Assembly (NCBI GenBank): GCA_002298885.1
Contig: DBMK01000138.1
Location: forward strand, 1 to 6,643
Source of the DNA: Anaerolineaceae bacterium UBA700
GTDB taxonomy: Bacteria; Chloroflexota; Anaerolineae; Anaerolineales; Anaerolineaceae
Direction: 5' to 3'
DNA: 6,643 nt
The position numbers and the translations under genes were made by a program. Shown piece after piece: positions 1 to 6,216 of the stretch. The notes beneath the pieces are model-generated. The model was not told the origin of the DNA. It was given only the letters and a program-made list of their open reading frames with translations, and searched no databases. Every line of letters begins with the position of its first letter. Positions within the stretch are counted from its first letter, which is position 1.

Positions 1-35
1 GGTTATTCAAGCGGGCTTAGCCCGCTTGAATAACC
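1..35. terminator. Perfect 35-bp palindrome, possible terminator of the LAL gene
   Basis: The arm ggttattcaagcggg (1-15) is exactly repeated in reverse complement at 21-35. The central cttag also pairs, so the whole 35 bases form one palindrome around t18, giving a stem of about 16 bp with a three-base loop. It begins 9 bases after the stop codon of the minus-strand LAL gene, where a Rho-independent terminator would be expected. The U-tract that should follow on the minus strand would lie left of base 1 and cannot be seen. On the plus strand the stem is followed by aaaac, so it is not a canonical terminator in that direction. A dispersed palindromic repeat element is the main alternative. Confidence 0.55.
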
Positions 36-44
36 AAAACCACA

Positions 45-2885
45 TTATATTAAGTGCAGTTCCTGGGCTCGGGAGACGGCGCCGGTGCGGTTGGCGGCGC
101 CCAGCTTCTGGAAGATGTTGCTGACGTGGACCTTGACTGTGTGGATCGAGACGGTCAGCTTGCGTGCAATCTCCTGGTTGGTCAGGCCGGAAGCCATAAG
201 GGCCAGGATTTCGAGCTCGCGGCCGGTCAAAGGCTCGACCAGTCCGCCGGGACCTGCTGTGGGCGCCCGATGGGCTGCGGATGGCGGCCCGCCGGTAGCG
301 GCGGCTGCCGCCTCGGCCGGGCTGAAGGACCGCAAGAGGCGGTCGAGGTATGCGAAGAGGGAATAAGCCTCCTGGACGGGCTGCTTTTCCAGGCGTCGGC
401 GATATTTCAGCAGTAGCGTCTGCATCGGCTCACCCTCGTCGATAAAAACACGCACGTAGCCTTCCGGCTCGGCCAGGCGCAGTGCTTTTTCAAGCGTTGT
501 CAGCGCCAGGGCTGAATTCTTCTGCCGGTGATAAACATTTGCCAGCAGGGCCAGGATGTGGACCAGGCGGCCGCGGCGCCCGCCGGCCTCGGCATCCTGG
601 GCCAGGCGAACAAGCAGGGCGGTCGCTTCGTCCAGGCGGCCGAGAGCGGCCCAGACCCGCCCCAGGTTGATGCGGCCGGCCTCGAAGCGGAAGCTGAAGT
701 CATCGCCCACGGCCTGCTGGCACTGGCTGGCCCAATGCTCGGCCTGGCTCAAGTCTGCCCCGGCCAGCCACAGGCGCACGCGCAGGTCATCGGCAGGAGT
801 GAGCGGCCCGGCTGGGATCTGCGTCCGCTGCAGCGCCTGCTCGGCGCTGCGCAAGGCGGCTTCGGCGCCGGCCAGGTCACTTTGGGCGAGAGAGATGCGG
901 CCCTGGACCAGGTGCGATTGGGCCAGCGGTTGCGGGATTTGCCAGGGCTCGTTCTCACGCACAGCTTCGGCGGCAAGACGCCCGGCTTCGTCAAGTTCGT
1001 TCCATTCACGCCGGACGTCTGCCAGGAAGGTTTTGAGATCGCCGGTCAGGTAAAAACGCCAGGCGCCGATGGCATCGATCTTTGCCTGGTAATAGCTGCA
1101 CAGCTCGGCTGCCTCGCGCAGGTGGCCTTCGACGATGCGGGCGCTAGCCAGGCCGGAGATTGCCACGCACACGGCGTTGGTCGTGCCGGCTTTCAGGTCG
1201 CGCTCGGCGGCGCTGAGGTATAACCCGGAGGCGGCGGCAAAATCGCCCTCGCGGGCCAGAAGGATGGCGATCAGCACTTCCATCGTGTTGCGATAGGCGG
1301 TAAAACTCTCCGGGACGTAGCCCAGGATGACCGGCATCCATTTGCGGATGTCGGTCGGCTTGTGAGTCAATTCGTTGATATAAGCGCGCACGCCCAGGGC
1401 AAACCCCAGCATCCCGAGCTGGGCCGGGTCCAGTTCTCTCAGCCTGCCCTCGTTTAAATATGGCAAAAAGCGGTCCTCGACTACGCCTACGTAACGGTCG
1501 GCAAGTTCGATCTGGCCCTGGATCACCAACATCCAGGCGCGCTGCAGGCTCAATTCAGTGCGATTGCGCAGGATTTCGAAGGGGATCTGGTGGATCTGGG
1601 CCAAGAAATCCAGGTCGGCCTGGGCCCAGCGCTCACGGCTGTGTTTTTCAATCAGGCCGGCAGCCAGGGTGAAGTCTTTTGCGGCCAAAGCGTACCTCAC
1701 GGCAGCCGCGGACAGGCCGTTTTCCTCGAACCAATGCGCAGCCCGGATCTGGAGCGCTGGGATAAGCTCCGGGTCGCTTTGTTTCAGGCGGGCGCGCAGC
1801 AGCTCCCCGAAAAGATGGTGGTAGCGGTACCAGCGGCGCTCCCCATCCAGGGGGACGAGGAATAAGTTGGTGCGGTCGAGGTGGTCGAGAATGGAGATTG
1901 GAGAATGGAGAGTAGAGAGTGGAGAGTCGGGAGTGGGGTGTTGGACCTGCTCTCCAGCCTCTACTCTCGACTCTCTCCTCTCGATCACATACGCGCATAA
2001 TTCCGCGCACATCTGATCAAAAACCGAGGTCTGCAGCAGGAACTGCTGGATGGCCGGGGGCTGGCGGTTGAGCACCTCCTCGGCCAGGTAGTCCAGGATG
2101 AAACGGTTGTTGCCTGAAAAGGCCCGGATGAAGGCATGGGCATCCGGGCGGCCCTGCATGGAAAGCGCGGCCAGTTGCAGCCCGGCGATCCAGCCCTCGG
2201 TCTTTTCCTCCAGCGCGGCTACATCCTCCGCGGACAGGGATACGCCCATCACGCCGCTGAGGAATTCGGAGGCCTCGGCCGGCGTAAAGCGCAGGTCATC
2301 CAGCCTCACTTCAACCATCTGGCCGCGGGCGCGCAGGCGGCTGAGCGGCAGAGAGGGGTCCTGGCGGCTCATGATCAGCAGGTGGACCTGGGGCGGCAGC
2401 GCCTCGACCAGGCGGCTCAGCAGGTTCTGCACCTGCGGGGCATCGGCAAGGTGCAAGTCGTCCAGGGCTAGCACGAACGGCCTGGTAACACCGGCCAGTT
2501 CGTTGGCCAGGCTGCTGACCAACTCTTCCACTTGCAGCGGGCGGGGCAGTCCCAAAAGGTCCAGAGCGTTGCGACCGATCTCCGGAAAATGGGCCTGGAT
2601 GCCGGCGACCAGGTAGGAGAAAAAGCGGGGGAGGTGGTTGTCGTCATCTTCGAGCGACAGCCAGGAGAATTGCGGATTGGACAGTGGGGATGGCGCATTG
2701 TGTAGACCGTCTATCCAGGCGCTGACCAGGGTGGTCTTGCCAAACCCGGCCGGGCCGCAGACCAGGATAAGCCTGCAGCCCGGCTGCAGCCCGGCGTTCA
2801 GGCGCGCCAGGAGGCGCGGCCGCGCCACCAGGTGGGCCCGCGGCGGGGGCGCGAAAAGTTTCGTCTGGATTAATTCGGGAAGCAT
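45..2885 (-). CDS. LuxR-family regulator of the MalT/LAL type (large ATP-binding, 946 aa)
   Basis: This is a probable cytoplasmic, ATP-dependent transcription activator of the MalT/LAL class, in which ligand sensing by the helical middle region controls DNA binding. The N-terminus (TKLFAPPPR, residues 8-16) is typical of the class. The P-loop GPAGFGKTT is at 44-52, the Walker B strand FVLALDDLH at 137-145, and the sensor-like MSRQDP at 172-177. The winged-helix end of the ATPase (RRWYRYHHLFGELLRARL) is at 350-367. Residues of about 375-845 are helical repeats of TPR-like character. An Ala/Pro/Gly linker (about 855-882) leads to a LuxR HTH at 884-943 (LTGRELEIL, GLTNQEIA, TVKVHVSNIFQKL). Length is normal for the class. 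Two Pro/Ser-rich insertions (about 62-74 and 302-331) coincide with heptamer repeats in the DNA. The start was chosen because the family N-terminus follows directly. No Shine-Dalgarno is seen, but TATAAT lies 7 bases upstream of the ATG. It lies 82 bases downstream of the SARP gene on the same strand. The inducer and target genes cannot be read from the sequence. Confidence 0.95.
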   Translation of the reverse strand: MLPELIQTKLFAPPPRAHLVARPRLLARLNAGLQPGCRLILVCGPAGFGKTTLVSAWIDGLHNAPSPLSNPQFSWLSLEDDDNHLPRFFSYLVAGIQAHFPEIGRNALDLLGLPRPLQVEELVSSLANELAGVTRPFVLALDDLHLADAPQVQNLLSRLVEALPPQVHLLIMSRQDPSLPLSRLRARGQMVEVRLDDLRFTPAEASEFLSGVMGVSLSAEDVAALEEKTEGWIAGLQLAALSMQGRPDAHAFIRAFSGNNRFILDYLAEEVLNRQPPAIQQFLLQTSVFDQMCAELCAYVIERRESRVEAGEQVQHPTPDSPLSTLHSPISILDHLDRTNLFLVPLDGERRWYRYHHLFGELLRARLKQSDPELIPALQIRAAHWFEENGLSAAAVRYALAAKDFTLAAGLIEKHSRERWAQADLDFLAQIHQIPFEILRNRTELSLQRAWMLVIQGQIELADRYVGVVEDRFLPYLNEGRLRELDPAQLGMLGFALGVRAYINELTHKPTDIRKWMPVILGYVPESFTAYRNTMEVLIAILLAREGDFAAASGLYLSAAERDLKAGTTNAVCVAISGLASARIVEGHLREAAELCSYYQAKIDAIGAWRFYLTGDLKTFLADVRREWNELDEAGRLAAEAVRENEPWQIPQPLAQSHLVQGRISLAQSDLAGAEAALRSAEQALQRTQIPAGPLTPADDLRVRLWLAGADLSQAEHWASQCQQAVGDDFSFRFEAGRINLGRVWAALGRLDEATALLVRLAQDAEAGGRRGRLVHILALLANVYHRQKNSALALTTLEKALRLAEPEGYVRVFIDEGEPMQTLLLKYRRRLEKQPVQEAYSLFAYLDRLLRSFSPAEAAAAATGGPPSAAHRAPTAGPGGLVEPLTGRELEILALMASGLTNQEIARKLTVSIHTVKVHVSNIFQKLGAANRTGAVSRAQELHLI
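1893..1983. repeat. Inverted heptamer-repeat element inside the LAL coding sequence
   Basis: Thirteen consecutive 7-base units in one register fill this stretch. Units 1-7 (1893-1941) are variants of GGAGAGT, for example GGAGATT and GGAGAAT. Unit 8 (tggacct, 1942-1948) is a spacer. Units 9-13 (1949-1983) are variants of the reverse complement ACTCTCC, for example ACTCTCG and ACTCTCT. The result is an imperfect inverted repeat: 1908-1926 against 1950-1968 match at 17 of 19 positions. It encodes about residues 302-331 of the LAL protein, a Pro/Ser/Glu-rich segment where relatives usually have a short loop. It resembles the heptanucleotide short tandem repeats (STRR) described in cyanobacteria in style; homology to them is not claimed. 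Confidence 0.8.
2664..2698. repeat. Second, degenerate heptamer tract in the LAL coding sequence
   Basis: Five 7-base units in register can be read here: GGAGAAT, then TGCGGAT, TGGACAG, TGGGGAT and GGCGCAT. Four of the five end in AT, and the first is identical to a unit of the element at 1893-1983. The stretch encodes about residues 63-74 of the LAL protein, a Pro/Ser/Asn-rich loop between the P-loop helix and the WLSLEDDD strand, where related proteins are typically shorter. The match is weaker than in the first tract, so chance similarity in a loop under little constraint remains possible. Confidence 0.45.
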
Positions 2886-2967
2886 TTATGAAATTATACC
2901 GGAATCTGCCTGATGCTTGCCGCGCCCTTACCAAAATGGTGAATAAAAACTGAATTCATGTTTGGTC
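2886..2967. other. 82-bp gap between the two regulator genes
   Basis: Apart from the -10 box at 2893-2898, the gap holds an 8-bp palindrome tgaattca (2951-2958) and a short inverted repeat ACCA/TGGT (2930-2940). No hairpin followed by a T-tract of terminator quality is seen. Transcription from the SARP gene could therefore continue into the LAL gene, so a two-gene operon with an internal promoter is compatible with the sequence. Confidence 0.5.
2893..2898 (-). promoter_or_regulatory. Consensus -10 box (TATAAT) directly before the LAL gene
   Basis: On the minus strand the sequence reads TATAAT, seven bases (ttcataa), then ATG. Transcription starting the usual 6-8 bases after a -10 box would begin at or just before the start codon, giving a leaderless or nearly leaderless mRNA. 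This agrees with the lack of a Shine-Dalgarno there. No good -35 hexamer is seen at 16-19 bases spacing (GGCAAG or CGGCAA are the candidates) and there is no TGn extension, so strength is uncertain. Read-through from the SARP gene is an alternative source of transcript. Confidence 0.5.
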
Positions 2968-5928
2968 TCAACCCACCAATATCTCCTTCGCCAATTCCAT
3001 TACCTGTTCTTCGCTCATTTTCCATCCTTCAGTGTAGGCGGCTGCAATCGATTCTTCGTCGAGATTAGCAGGTAATTTCATCTTGATCTGCCCATACTCA
3101 GCCTGGTCTGCATAAAGGAGATTTACAGAAATTAATTCAAGCCGTTTTTCCACCGCACCGTAGAGACGAGCCGCCATCACCGATTTATCCAGGTGGATTG
3201 CCAGGGCTGCCAGGCTGGCCAGGCTTGCAGTCAAGCCAGGCATATCGCCAACTTCATGGTTAAGTGCCAGGCTCTCATGGAAATATTTCTTCGCGTTTGA
3301 GATGTCGTTTTGCTCTAACGCCAGGTAGCCCAGGCGCCGCAAGGGATAGGCCAGAAAGGATTTATTCCCGATCGCGCGGAACATGTTAACGCTCTCCTCG
3401 TATACCTTTTTTGACCTCGGTTTATCACCTCTTAGTAAATCAGCATCCCCCAGAAAAAATAAAAAGCCATTGGTATTTTTGTCGGCCAGTTTCCTGGTAA
3501 GGGCCAGGCCTTCTTTGAAAGCTGCATCTGCCAGATCATATTCCTTATCATAGGCCAAGGCCAGCCCCAAGAACTGCAACGACAAGGCCAGGCTGGCATT
3601 ATCCTCCGATGTTCTCAATATTGTTACAGCTTCTTCGAGCGATTGTCTGGCGGAAGCAGTATTCCCCAATAAACATTGCATTAAGCCGGCGGTGTTGAGT
3701 GCTCTAGCGCGAGCCGCATTGAACTGAGTTGCCGCGGGCGAGGCCAGGGCTTTGAGGGCAAGGTCACGCGCTTCACGGTTAGAGCCGGATTTTAACCAAA
3801 ACCACATTAAGGCTCCTACCAGCCGGAGAGCGTTCTCCGGTCGGTCGCTTTTGGAGCCCCATTCGACTGCGGCGCGTAAGTCGTCGTGTTCTGCTTGCAA
3901 GAGCTTCGACCAATAGTCTTGGTTTTGTAAAAGAAGTTCAGGTTCGGCAGCTTCTACCAAGCGTACGTAATAGTCGGCATGCCGCTCACTAATCTTCATG
4001 GTTTCGCCCACGCCCTCCAGCTTCAAACGCCCAAAGCTGCGGATAGTATCCAGGTAATGATACCGGGTGGATAGAGCTGAATCTTGGGGATGGGGTTCCA
4101 CGTACAGCAATGATTTATTGACCAATCGTCCGATTACGCCAAGTACTTCGTCTTTCCACATCTCATCACCGGCAGAAATGGCTTCCGCCGCTTCCAAAGT
4201 GAAACTGCCGGCGAAAATTGACAGGCGGCGGAATATCATTTGTTCTGATTCACTGAGCAGGTCATAACTCCATTCGATCGCTGCTCGGAGCGTCTGGTGA
4301 CGCGGCAGGGCTGTGCGCCGGCCTGCGGTCAGCAGGCTAAACCGGCGATCTAACCGGTCGGCGATCTCCTTAGCTGAAAGCAGGTTCATGCGAGCGGCAG
4401 CCAGCTCTATCGCCAAAGGGATGCCGTCCAGGCGCAGACAGATCTCAGCGATTATGGGCGCTTCACCCTCCCCAGGCCGGTAGCCGGGAATGACTTCGCC
4501 GGCGCGTTCTACGAACAGGCTGACTGATTCAGATTGAAGTATGTTCCTCGAATCCAATGATTCTCTTTGGCTGGGCAGTGAGAGGGATGGCAAAAGCCAG
4601 GCTTTCTCGCTGGCTACCCCCAAAGCTTCACGGCTGGTTGCCAGGATGGTCACATCGGCGCAACCACTCAGCAAGTATTCTGCCATAGCGGCACTAGCGT
4701 CGATCAAGTGTTCACAGTTGTCCAGTACTAAGAGGAGTTTCTTTTCGCACAGATATCCAAGTATTCCTTCAAGGATAGGTATATTAGGTTCCTCTGGAAT
4801 TCGCAATGCTTTGGCAACTGCTTGCGCCACCAGATTGGTTCCCGTATTTTCTTCATATCCCGCGTGCAGGTTGCGAGAGTCTGGCTTGTGGTGTCGATCA
4901 GGCTTACCAGGCAGTTCTTGTTTTTGGGTAGGTGCAGTTTCAAAGAGGGGTGCCAGTTCGATCCACCAGACGCCATCTTTGAATTGGGGTATCAGTTCGC
5001 CAGCTACTTGAATCGCCAGGCGTGTCTTCCCCACGCCGCCTGAACCGGTGATGGTAACCAGTCGCGCGCTTGAAACCAGGTAAATAACCTGTTGGATTTC
5101 CTTTTCTCGCCCGATGAAACTTGTAAGAGGCCTGGGCAGGTTAGAACGACGCAATTTCGGTAAGGAAAATGAGGGTGAATAAATTGCCCTGGTTGGGGCT
5201 TTCGCCAGAGGGTCTGGTTTCCAGCCTGCCTTAATGCGTCTAAAAATCGCCTGTGTCTGCTCAGAAGGCTTTATCCCCAGGTCTTTCTGTAACCCCAGCG
5301 TGAAGTGATCGTAGGTTGATGCCGCTTTCGAAAGGTCTCCGGTGCTGGCATAGGCAATTATCAAGGCTCGATAGGCTGCTTCGGGCCATTGCCCCATCGT
5401 GATCCAGCGTATTGCCCAATCTACGACTTCATGCCAGCGCCCCACTTGCTGCAGATCCTCCAGCAAACGTGCCATTTTAGCCTCGAAAAGTGCCAGAAGG
5501 CGAGCGCGTTCCACGACCACCCATTCTTCATAGAAACCCGGTAATAGATCACCCTGGTAGACCGAAAGCGCCTTACTTAAATCCTCCGCTTTGCTGTCCT
5601 CCAGGGGCAATCCTTCCAGTTGTTGAACATCCAGGGAATATTTGCTCTCAGGTTGAAAAGTAATTGTAAGATCATCGATTCGAAAAAAAATTTCTTCACC
5701 GGTTTCGATGGTTTTACGTAAACGCCACAATTCGTGGCGCAGGTTGCTGCGCGCATTTTCTTCGCTGGAATCAGGCCACAATAAACCAGCTAATCTTTCG
5801 CGGCGATGGGCTTTGCCAGCATTTAATATGAGATAGGCAAACAGCGATTGGGCGTTACGCGTGGGAATGATGAGGCGCTTGCCATCCAACTGCACTTCAA
5901 ACGCTCCGAGCAATCTTACTTCTAACAT
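2968..5928 (-). CDS. SARP/AfsR-like regulator: winged helix, BTAD, NB-ARC ATPase and TPRs (986 aa)
   Basis: This is a probable cytoplasmic transcription activator of the large SARP type. Residues 1 to about 92 form an OmpR/SARP winged helix (MLEVRLLGAFEVQLDG, then SNLRHELWRLRKTIE at 61-75). The BTAD helical domain spans about 97-235 (YQGDLLPGFYEEWV at 124-137, LGIKPSEQT at 217-225). After a basic linker comes an NB-ARC ATPase: SFIGREKEI at 270-278, P-loop GSGGVGKT at 295-302, Walker B LLLVLDNCEHL at 398-408, ATSREALG at 430-437 and DGIPLAIELAAAR at 501-513. The ARC winged helix follows at about 550-610. TPR-like helices occupy about 690-910, and the C-terminal AAAYTEGWKMSEEQ (962-975) is usual for this architecture. 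A polar insertion of about 30 residues (332-363) sits between the ELAPL strand and the NLVAQAVAKAL helix. The start gives the family's normal N-terminus; GGGG six bases upstream is a weak ribosome site. The gene is divergent from the small exported protein and directly upstream of the LAL gene. Signal and target are unknown. Confidence 0.95.
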   Translation of the reverse strand: MLEVRLLGAFEVQLDGKRLIIPTRNAQSLFAYLILNAGKAHRRERLAGLLWPDSSEENARSNLRHELWRLRKTIETGEEIFFRIDDLTITFQPESKYSLDVQQLEGLPLEDSKAEDLSKALSVYQGDLLPGFYEEWVVVERARLLALFEAKMARLLEDLQQVGRWHEVVDWAIRWITMGQWPEAAYRALIIAYASTGDLSKAASTYDHFTLGLQKDLGIKPSEQTQAIFRRIKAGWKPDPLAKAPTRAIYSPSFSLPKLRRSNLPRPLTSFIGREKEIQQVIYLVSSARLVTITGSGGVGKTRLAIQVAGELIPQFKDGVWWIELAPLFETAPTQKQELPGKPDRHHKPDSRNLHAGYEENTGTNLVAQAVAKALRIPEEPNIPILEGILGYLCEKKLLLVLDNCEHLIDASAAMAEYLLSGCADVTILATSREALGVASEKAWLLPSLSLPSQRESLDSRNILQSESVSLFVERAGEVIPGYRPGEGEAPIIAEICLRLDGIPLAIELAAARMNLLSAKEIADRLDRRFSLLTAGRRTALPRHQTLRAAIEWSYDLLSESEQMIFRRLSIFAGSFTLEAAEAISAGDEMWKDEVLGVIGRLVNKSLLYVEPHPQDSALSTRYHYLDTIRSFGRLKLEGVGETMKISERHADYYVRLVEAAEPELLLQNQDYWSKLLQAEHDDLRAAVEWGSKSDRPENALRLVGALMWFWLKSGSNREARDLALKALASPAATQFNAARARALNTAGLMQCLLGNTASARQSLEEAVTILRTSEDNASLALSLQFLGLALAYDKEYDLADAAFKEGLALTRKLADKNTNGFLFFLGDADLLRGDKPRSKKVYEESVNMFRAIGNKSFLAYPLRRLGYLALEQNDISNAKKYFHESLALNHEVGDMPGLTASLASLAALAIHLDKSVMAARLYGAVEKRLELISVNLLYADQAEYGQIKMKLPANLDEESIAAAYTEGWKMSEEQVMELAKEILVG

Positions 5929-5985
5929 ACCAGCCCCAAAGTAATTAAATCGAGCATTATTAACAATTTAGGTAGAATTTATCCA

Positions 5986-6014
5986 AGTATAGCATCGAAT
6001 TATCCCCGATTCAA
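5986..6014 (-). promoter_or_regulatory. Sigma70-type promoter of the SARP gene
   Basis: On the minus strand, TTGAAT (6009-6014) is followed after exactly 17 bases by TATACT (5986-5991). The -35 matches consensus at 4 of 6 positions and the -10 at 5 of 6. The -10 is also preceded by TGC, an extended -10 (TGn). The predicted start point is near 5979-5980, leaving a leader of about 50 bases before the ATG at 5928. The -35 overlaps the palindrome tcaattga (6011-6018), which could be part of an operator. Confidence 0.6.
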
Positions 6015-6086
6015 TTGAAAATCACATAGAGATAAACACGCAAAATCCACGCTTGTTCACATACACAAGGACGGACCCTCCTTACA

Positions 6087-6215
6087 ATGATGACTAGAAA
6101 TGGTCGAAATGAGGTGATCAATGAAGCGTTAGACCATGTTTATAGGGTCTTAGAAAGGTTCAATCGCATTCGGACCCTTACCAATTTCACATTATTTGTA
6201 ACCAAAGGAGATTGA
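6087..6215 (+). CDS. Possible 42-codon small ORF or leader peptide
   Basis: The frame ATG ATG ACT AGA ... GGA GAT TGA is open for 42 codons and ends one base before the ATG of the next gene, so that gene's Shine-Dalgarno lies in the last codons of this one. The predicted peptide has an amphipathic helical centre (NEALDHVYRVLERFNRI) and no signal peptide. The arrangement would suit translational coupling or a leader-peptide switch. Against it, there is no well-placed ribosome site: AAGGA at 6067-6071 is 15 bases away and sits in a small hairpin. A frame this short can also be open by chance. I do not recognise the peptide. Confidence 0.3.
   Translation: MMTRNGRNEVINEALDHVYRVLERFNRIRTLTNFTLFVTKGD
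6111..6132 (+). promoter_or_regulatory. Strong Shine-Dalgarno followed by a three-codon ORF (ATG AAG CGT TAG)
   Basis: GAGGTGATC at 6111-6119 matches nine consecutive bases of the complement of the usual bacterial 16S rRNA 3' end. An ATG follows at 6121 with ideal spacing from GAGG. That reading frame stops after Met-Lys-Arg at 6130-6132. It may be a minimal ORF that stalls or loads ribosomes upstream of the exported-protein gene, the remains of a decayed gene start, or chance. Confidence 0.35.
6204..6210 (+). promoter_or_regulatory. Ribosome binding site of the small exported-protein gene
   Basis: AAAGGAG lies six bases before the ATG at 6217, an optimal position. It fixes the start of the exported protein and argues for efficient translation. 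Confidence 0.8.
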
Positions 6216-6216
6216 A

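Larger units (their letters stand above)
5929..6216. other. Divergent intergenic regulatory region
   Basis: This AT-rich region separates the SARP gene from the small exported-protein gene. It holds the SARP promoter (5986-6014), the possible small ORF (6087-6215) and the Shine-Dalgarno-like GAGGTGATC (6111-6119). Two direct copies of CGGACCCT lie at 6072-6079 and 6171-6178. Complementary segments could form short RNA hairpins: AAGGA 6067-6071 with TCCTT 6079-6083, AGACC 6131-6135 with GGTCT 6146-6150, and AGGGTC 6144-6149 with GACCCT 6173-6178. I found no convincing plus-strand promoter with both hexamers at normal spacing. Confidence 0.5.

Noticed and set aside
528..1223. Plus-strand open frame of 231 codons opposite the LAL gene
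   Set aside because: It lies antisense to well-supported LAL coding sequence in GC-rich DNA, where long opposite-strand frames are common. It has no ribosome site and no recognisable domain.
1893..1983. CRISPR array
   Set aside because: The period-7 units have no spacers of 25-40 bases and lie inside a coding frame; they are tandem heptamers, not CRISPR repeats.
2098..2616. Plus-strand open frame of 172 codons opposite the LAL ATPase domain
   Set aside because: It is a Ser/Arg-rich shadow of the conserved ATPase coding sequence with no domain or start signal.
2940..2967. Terminator between the SARP and LAL genes
   Set aside because: A T5 run occurs on the minus strand after the SARP stop, but the only inverted repeat before it is the 8-bp palindrome tgaattca, which cannot make a stable hairpin.
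4541..5011. Plus-strand open frame of 156 codons opposite the SARP NB-ARC region
   Set aside because: It is a shadow frame; the minus strand has the P-loop and Walker B motifs in the expected order.
6053..6088. Plus-strand promoter TTGTTC ... TACAAT for the exported-protein gene
   Set aside because: The hexamers are 24 bases apart, outside the working range, and no better-spaced pair was found.
6072..6178. CGGACCCT direct repeats as SARP operator half-sites
   Set aside because: The copies are 99 bases apart. Known SARP sites are closely spaced direct repeats at helical-turn intervals, so the match does not support an operator call.
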